This document shows, one piece after another, positions 8,032 through 8,053 of a DNA stretch of 8,053 nt. The notes under the pieces were generated by a model. It was not told the origin of the DNA and searched no databases. It saw only the letters and a list, made by a program, of their open reading frames with translations. How positions within the stretch are numbered: the first letter of the stretch is position 1; every line of letters starts with the position of its first letter. The stretch covers positions 1-8,053 of the forward strand of contig JALVLE010000339.1 of NCBI GenBank assembly GCA_027033555.1. Reading direction: 5' to 3'. Made by a program: the position numbers and the translations under genes. Source of the stretch: Caldifarciminota bacterium (GTDB taxonomy: Bacteria > Hydrothermota > Hydrothermia > UBA1063 > CAJXJZ01).

Positions 8032-8053
8032 TTTTATGAACTGGGTCTTACAT

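Noticed and set aside
1..8053. tRNA, rRNA, CRISPR array, insertion sequence or riboswitch
   Set aside because: Almost all bases are in coding frames, and no repeat arrays, transposase genes or long non-coding leaders were seen on either strand.

Overview
The window is a compact, AT-rich, one-directional gene block. Five consecutive genes lie on the minus strand, so transcription runs from the high-coordinate end to the low-coordinate end. Intergenic gaps are only -4, 4, 15 and 7 bp, and there is no gene-free stretch over 300 bases. The three recognisable core functions are an RcpA/CpaC-type secretin, a CpaE/TadZ-like ATPase and a CpaF/TadA-type secretion ATPase, which places the block in a Tad/Flp-type (type IVc) pilus or type II-like secretion locus. 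A secretin and a predicted outer-membrane barrel imply a diderm bacterium. Lys/Ile-rich proteins, low GC, strong AGGAGG-type ribosome binding sites and unusual domain fusions suggest a deep or uncultivated lineage, but the sequence does not allow a phylum to be named.

Layout in transcription order: (1) 8019-6427, a secreted protein with a predicted outer-membrane barrel, a carboxypeptidase-regulatory-like beta-sandwich and a C-terminal TPR region. (2) 6430-5036, the secretin, overlapping gene 1 by ATGA and carrying an extra C-terminal domain resembling the copper-amine-oxidase-N1/stalk family. (3) 5031-2701, a single polypeptide joining a CpaE/TadZ-like domain to a complete CpaF/TadA ATPase. 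(4) 2685-1360, a two-TM protein with an extracytoplasmic sensor-like domain and a cytoplasmic region that looks like a SpoIIE/RsbU-type PP2C phosphatase with its metal-binding motifs lost. (5) 1352 to beyond base 1, a lipoprotein-like secreted protein cut by the window edge, whose middle resembles a gluzincin (peptidase MA-like) fold without the HExxH motif. Its signal-peptide codons contain a perfect 34-bp palindrome followed by a T-rich run, resembling an intrinsic terminator or attenuator.

Working model (inference): gene 3 supplies energy and localisation from the cytoplasm, gene 2 is the outer-membrane gate, and gene 1 is an outer-membrane/periplasmic scaffold that may do the job of the TPR protein TadD. 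Gene 4 may link an envelope signal to the machine through a non-catalytic PP2C-like module, and gene 5 is an envelope accessory protein. The inner-membrane platform (TadB/TadC), prepilin peptidase and pilins are not in the window; they may lie further along the minus strand or elsewhere.
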